Shown: piece by piece, positions 4,783-7,485 of the stretch
Layout of the letters: every line of letters begins with the position of its first letter
How positions within the stretch are numbered: position 1 is the first letter of the stretch
NCBI GenBank assembly: GCA_002402085.1
Contig: NVVB01000012.1
Span: 15,840 to 23,324, forward strand
Direction of reading: 5' to 3'
DNA: 7,485 nt
From: Gammaproteobacteria bacterium
GTDB lineage: Bacteria > Pseudomonadota > Gammaproteobacteria > Pseudomonadales > UBA3067
Notes under the pieces: model-generated
Told to the model about the DNA's origin: nothing
The model's database searches: none
Seen by the model: only the letters and a program-made list of their open reading frames with translations
Translations under genes and position numbers: made by a program

Positions 4783-5710
4783 GATATTGATTCACTATTT
4801 GGTCACCCCAAAGCAGTGCGATAAAACCAGCGGCGGAGAGGTAAGGTCCGAAAGGAATGGGGATGTTTTTATCGCGCCCGAGTATCACAATCATGCTAAT
4901 GCCTACGATAGCACCGACCAAAGAAGACAGCAGTATAATAAGCGGTAACGCCTGCCAGCCCATCCACGCACCTAGCAATGCTAATAATTTGAAATCGCCG
5001 TAACCCATGCCTTCTTTGCCGGTGATGATTTTAAATATCCAATACACCGTCCAGAGCGTCATGTAGCCGGCACAGCCGCCAATGACGGCTTCGCTTAAAG
5101 GCACGAAAAGTCCGTTCACATTAATGAGAAGACCTGCCCACAATAGCGGTAAAGTAATATTGTCCGGTAATATTTGGTGGTCGAAATCAATCATGGTTAA
5201 TGTGACGAGGGCCCACGTCAAAGGCAGTACAGCGGCGGCTTGCCAGCCAAAGCCAAAATGGTATGCCACTAGTGCGGATAAACATGCAGTGACGATTTCT
5301 ATTGCAGGGTAGCGAAGCGATATTTTAGTCTTGCACTTGCTACATTTCCCGCGAAGAAAAAGGTAACTGACCACAGGGATATTTTCCCAGGGTTTAATTT
5401 CGTGTTCGCAGCTAGGACAGCGAGAATTAGGGAAGGCAAGATTGAACGATTCTGTCGTTTTCTGGCTTTCTACCTGGTTATCAGTGGATGTTGAATCAGT
5501 TGTGTCGTGCTTAGATTGTGTGCTCTCTTGGTTTTCTTCTTCCTGTTCGAGCGCGAGAAATTCGTTGGCTTGTTCTCGCCACTCATTTTCTAGCATTACG
5601 GGCAAACGGTAGATCACCACATTAAGAAAGCTGCCGATTGCTAATGTGAAAAGAAATACAAACCCTGCAAAGACACAGGGGGACTGTTGAAGGTAGAGAG
5701 TTAAATCCAT
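4766..5710 (-). CDS. pilD: Type IV prepilin peptidase and N-methyltransferase PilD
   Basis: PilD is an inner-membrane aspartic protease that cuts the leader from type IV prepilins and type II secretion pseudopilins, then methylates the new N-terminus. The 314 residues begin with a membrane segment (about 13-33) holding GSFLNVVIYRLP, followed by the cytoplasmic domain with the zinc-type cysteine pairs C98/C101 and C123/C126 (CPSC, CSKC). The family segments PNSxCPxCxHEIxPWENIPxxSYL and LRYPxIE are present. Catalytic aspartates lie in IDFDHQILPD (D175/D177 region) and in GMGYGD (D239). Several membrane helices follow, and the closing IPFGPYLSAAG is typical. An unusual hydrophilic stretch at about 55-88, rich in E, Q, S, T and D, makes it longer than the usual roughly 290 residues. 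It is the last pil gene here, 39 bases after pilC, and has a weak ribosome binding site. Confidence 0.96.
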   Translation of the reverse strand: MDLTLYLQQSPCVFAGFVFLFTLAIGSFLNVVIYRLPVMLENEWREQANEFLALEQEEENQESTQSKHDTTDSTSTDNQVESQKTTESFNLAFPNSRCPSCEHEIKPWENIPVVSYLFLRGKCSKCKTKISLRYPAIEIVTACLSALVAYHFGFGWQAAAVLPLTWALVTLTMIDFDHQILPDNITLPLLWAGLLINVNGLFVPLSEAVIGGCAGYMTLWTVYWIFKIITGKEGMGYGDFKLLALLGAWMGWQALPLIILLSSLVGAIVGISMIVILGRDKNIPIPFGPYLSAAGFIALLWGDQIVNQYQQYLY

Positions 5711-5749
5711 AAATTATCGCTTACGTGACTGCTTGAGTGAGGTGCTGAT

Positions 5750-6973
5750 TTAGATGGCGTTGCCCATTTGGAAGATAGGTAAGTACATGGCGATGATGAG
5801 TCCGCCGACCAATACGCCCAATACGGACATGATCAGAGGTTCCATTAGGCTCGTGAGTCCGTCCACAGCATTGTCTACCTCTGCCTCGTAGTAGGAGGCT
5901 ACTTTATCCAACATGGTGTCTAGAGCACCTGATTCTTCGCCGATGGCAACCATTTGTACGGCCATGGAAGGGAATATGTTTACCGCGCGCATAGAAGTCT
6001 GAAGTTGGGTGCCGGTGGAGACATCCTCTTGAACTTTAAGTACGGCGGTTTGGTATACGTAATTGCCCGTGGCGCCGGCGACTGATTCGAGTGCTTCTAC
6101 TAAAGGTACCCCCGCTGAAAAAGTAGTCGCTAGGGTGCGCGCAAATCGTGCGACCACGGCTTTGTGCATAATCGGGGCTATAATCGGTAATTTTAATATG
6201 ACTCGATCGAGAAAGTGATTAAATGCTAAGGATTTGGCTTTGGCTTTTTTAAAGGCAAAACCAAAGATGAATATGCATATAAGCCAGACAAACCACCATT
6301 CTTGCACCGTTTCTGAAATGCCAATGACGAATTGAGTAAAGGCGGGTAATTCGGCGCCAAATCCTGCGAATAAGTCCTGAAACGTGGGCACTACTTTGAT
6401 CAGCAAGATCATGGTAACAACGATGGCGATGACGACAACGGCAATGGGGTAGTTAAGTGCCTTCTTAATTTTGGATTTGAGGGCTTCGGTTTTTTCTTTA
6501 TAGGTGGCGATTCGATCCAACATGGTTTCGAGTGCACCGGATTGCTCACCTGCGTCCACCAGGTTACAAAACAGCTCGTCAAAGTATTCAGGTTTTTTGC
6601 GAATTGAATTTGCTAAACTATTGCCGCCTTCTACTTCGGCCTTTATATCCATGACGAGGTCACGGAGGTTGGCGTTATCAAGTCCGTCGGCAACGATTTC
6701 AAAGGCGGACACTAAGGGCACGCCGGCTTTCATCATGGTCGCCAGTTGGCGAGAAAATACGGCAATATCGCCGGGTGTTATTTTACTGCGCTTTGCCCCG
6801 CCAAGGCCAAACATGGGCGTGGCTTTCTTTTTTACTTTAGGCTTACTGACCCCTTGTTTACGTAGCTCCGCTTTAATGAGCGCAATACTGGTGCCAACGA
6901 TTTCACCTTTGGCTTTGTTACCTTTTCGGTCTAAGCCTTGCCACTGGTAGGTTTGACTGCTTACTTTAGCCAT
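5750..6973 (-). CDS. pilC: Type IV pilus inner-membrane platform protein PilC
   Basis: PilC is the polytopic inner-membrane protein on which the PilB and PilT ATPases act to assemble and retract the pilus. The 407 residues, a normal length, contain two T2SF repeats: the first starts near FSRQLATMMKAGVPL (73-87) with GEQSGALETMLD (142-153), the second near FARTLATTFSAGVPL (277-291) with GEESGALDTMLD (345-356). Hydrophobic segments lie at about 175-195, 225-242 and 378-400, and the protein ends with the family's MYLPIFQMG. An N-terminal basic stretch (43-65) precedes the first repeat, as in other PilC proteins. The start ATG at 6973 is two bases after the pilB stop, with AGGA eight bases upstream inside the end of pilB, so the two are cotranscribed and probably translationally coupled. 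Confidence 0.97.
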   Translation of the reverse strand: MAKVSSQTYQWQGLDRKGNKAKGEIVGTSIALIKAELRKQGVSKPKVKKKATPMFGLGGAKRSKITPGDIAVFSRQLATMMKAGVPLVSAFEIVADGLDNANLRDLVMDIKAEVEGGNSLANSIRKKPEYFDELFCNLVDAGEQSGALETMLDRIATYKEKTEALKSKIKKALNYPIAVVVIAIVVTMILLIKVVPTFQDLFAGFGAELPAFTQFVIGISETVQEWWFVWLICIFIFGFAFKKAKAKSLAFNHFLDRVILKLPIIAPIMHKAVVARFARTLATTFSAGVPLVEALESVAGATGNYVYQTAVLKVQEDVSTGTQLQTSMRAVNIFPSMAVQMVAIGEESGALDTMLDKVASYYEAEVDNAVDGLTSLMEPLIMSVLGVLVGGLIIAMYLPIFQMGNAI

Positions 6974-6975
6974 AC

Positions 6976-7485
6976 TTAATGTCCTGAGGTAACACGGTTA
7001 ATTTCTTCTAAGCTGGTAACGCCATCCGCTGCTTTTTTGAGCCCTGAGATCCGCAAATTGGGGAATCCTTCTGCTAGGGCTTGATCGCCAATTTGGATTG
7101 AGTTGCCTTCTTCCATTATTATGCGTCCGATGCTCTCGGTGATTTTCATAACTTCATAAATGCCTACTCGGCCCTTGTAGCCATCATTGCATTTGGCGCA
7201 ACCAATGGGGCCAAAGAGCGTCAGGTCGGGGATTTGTTCTTCGCTGTAGCCGGTTTCAAGTAATGCTTCTTTGGGAATATCGAGCGCCTTTTTGCAGTGT
7301 GGACAGAGTCTACGGGCGAGGCGTTGGGCGATAATTAAGGTGACTGAAGTGGCGATGTTGAAGGACGGAATGCCCATGTTTCTAAGGCGCGTTAAGGTTT
7401 CTGGTGCGCTGTTGGTATGCAGTGTGGATAACACCAAGTGACCGGTTTGAGCCGCTTTAATGGCGATTTCGCCGGTTTCTTTGTC
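6976..7485 (-). CDS. pilB: Type IV pilus extension ATPase PilB, C-terminal part (cut by window edge)
   Basis: PilB is the cytoplasmic hexameric ATPase that drives pilus polymerisation. Only the last 169 residues are in the window; the frame stays open to the right edge and the 5' end lies outside. The visible part begins with [16 protein letters not shown], continues into the His-box segment LVLSTLHTN, and contains the metal-binding tetracysteine motif typical of PilB and GspE ATPases (CPHC and CAKC, residues about 61-64 and 96-99 of the fragment), followed by [12 protein letters not shown] and the closing [12 protein letters not shown]. The Walker A and B regions are outside the window. The order pilB-pilC-pilD and the four-cysteine motif favour PilB over the retraction ATPase PilT. 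A methionine-type start in this region (TTG 7437) is only an internal codon. Confidence 0.95.
   Translation of the reverse strand, partial: DKETGEIAIKAAQTGHLVLSTLHTNSAPETLTRLRNMGIPSFNIATSVTLIIAQRLARRLCPHCKKALDIPKEALLETGYSEEQIPDLTLFGPIGCAKCNDGYKGRVGIYEVMKITESIGRIIMEEGNSIQIGDQALAEGFPNLRISGLKKAADGVTSLEEINRVTSGH
6982..6985 (-). promoter_or_regulatory. Ribosome binding site of pilC inside the end of pilB
   Basis: AGGA on the minus strand lies eight bases before the pilC ATG and within the last codons of pilB. It decides the pilC start and suggests translational coupling between the two genes. Confidence 0.7.

Noticed and set aside
5082..5312. 76-codon plus-strand ORF
   Set aside because: Antisense shadow of pilD, whose frame carries all catalytic motifs.
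6504..6950. 148-codon plus-strand ORF
   Set aside because: Antisense shadow of pilC, a full-length family member.

Overview
The window reads as a chromosomal segment of a gammaproteobacterium, probably a marine or environmental one. The main evidence is the right-hand third, which carries the 3' end of pilB, complete pilC and complete pilD on the minus strand in the order typical of gammaproteobacterial type IV pilus assembly clusters. The PilD and PilC proteins match the Pseudomonas-type layout closely. Base composition is moderate by eye and codon use looks similar across the genes. No tRNA, rRNA, CRISPR array or intact insertion sequence was seen.

Layout. 1-617 has no convincing gene, only short open stretches and a small inverted repeat. 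618-1781 (+) encodes an AraC-type regulator with an Arabinose_bd-like sensor domain and an unusually eroded DNA-binding domain. 1782-2270 is non-coding apart from dubious small ORFs; it holds two inverted repeats just after the regulator, a perfect Shine-Dalgarno-like decamer with no real gene behind it, and a threefold octamer repeat next to the following gene. 2271-3038 (+) is a classical short-chain dehydrogenase resembling 3-alpha/20-beta-hydroxysteroid dehydrogenases. 3159-3668 (-) is a secreted DUF4402-type protein converging on it. 3669-4340 is a 672-base gap with several dyads, a tandem repeat and a possible decayed reading frame. 4341-4712 (+) is a small cupin protein that converges on pilD. 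4766-7485 (-) is pilB(partial)-pilC-pilD.

How the genes fit together. The pil genes form one transcription unit read right to left: the PilB ATPase powers pilus extension, PilC is the inner-membrane platform and PilD processes prepilins. pilD is the last gene here; the coaE and yacG genes that commonly follow it are absent, and a convergent cupin gene follows instead, with a strong hairpin across the pilD stop codon. The AraC-type regulator and the SDR share orientation, and regulators of this type often sit beside lipid or steroid oxidoreductases, so a regulatory link is plausible but unproven. The DUF4402 and cupin genes have no obvious functional tie to their neighbours.

No clear new multi-gene system was found. 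The points most worth checking are the degenerate HTH of the AraC protein, the extra hydrophilic insert in PilD, the hairpin shared by cupin and pilD, and the repeat-rich gap at 3669-4340.
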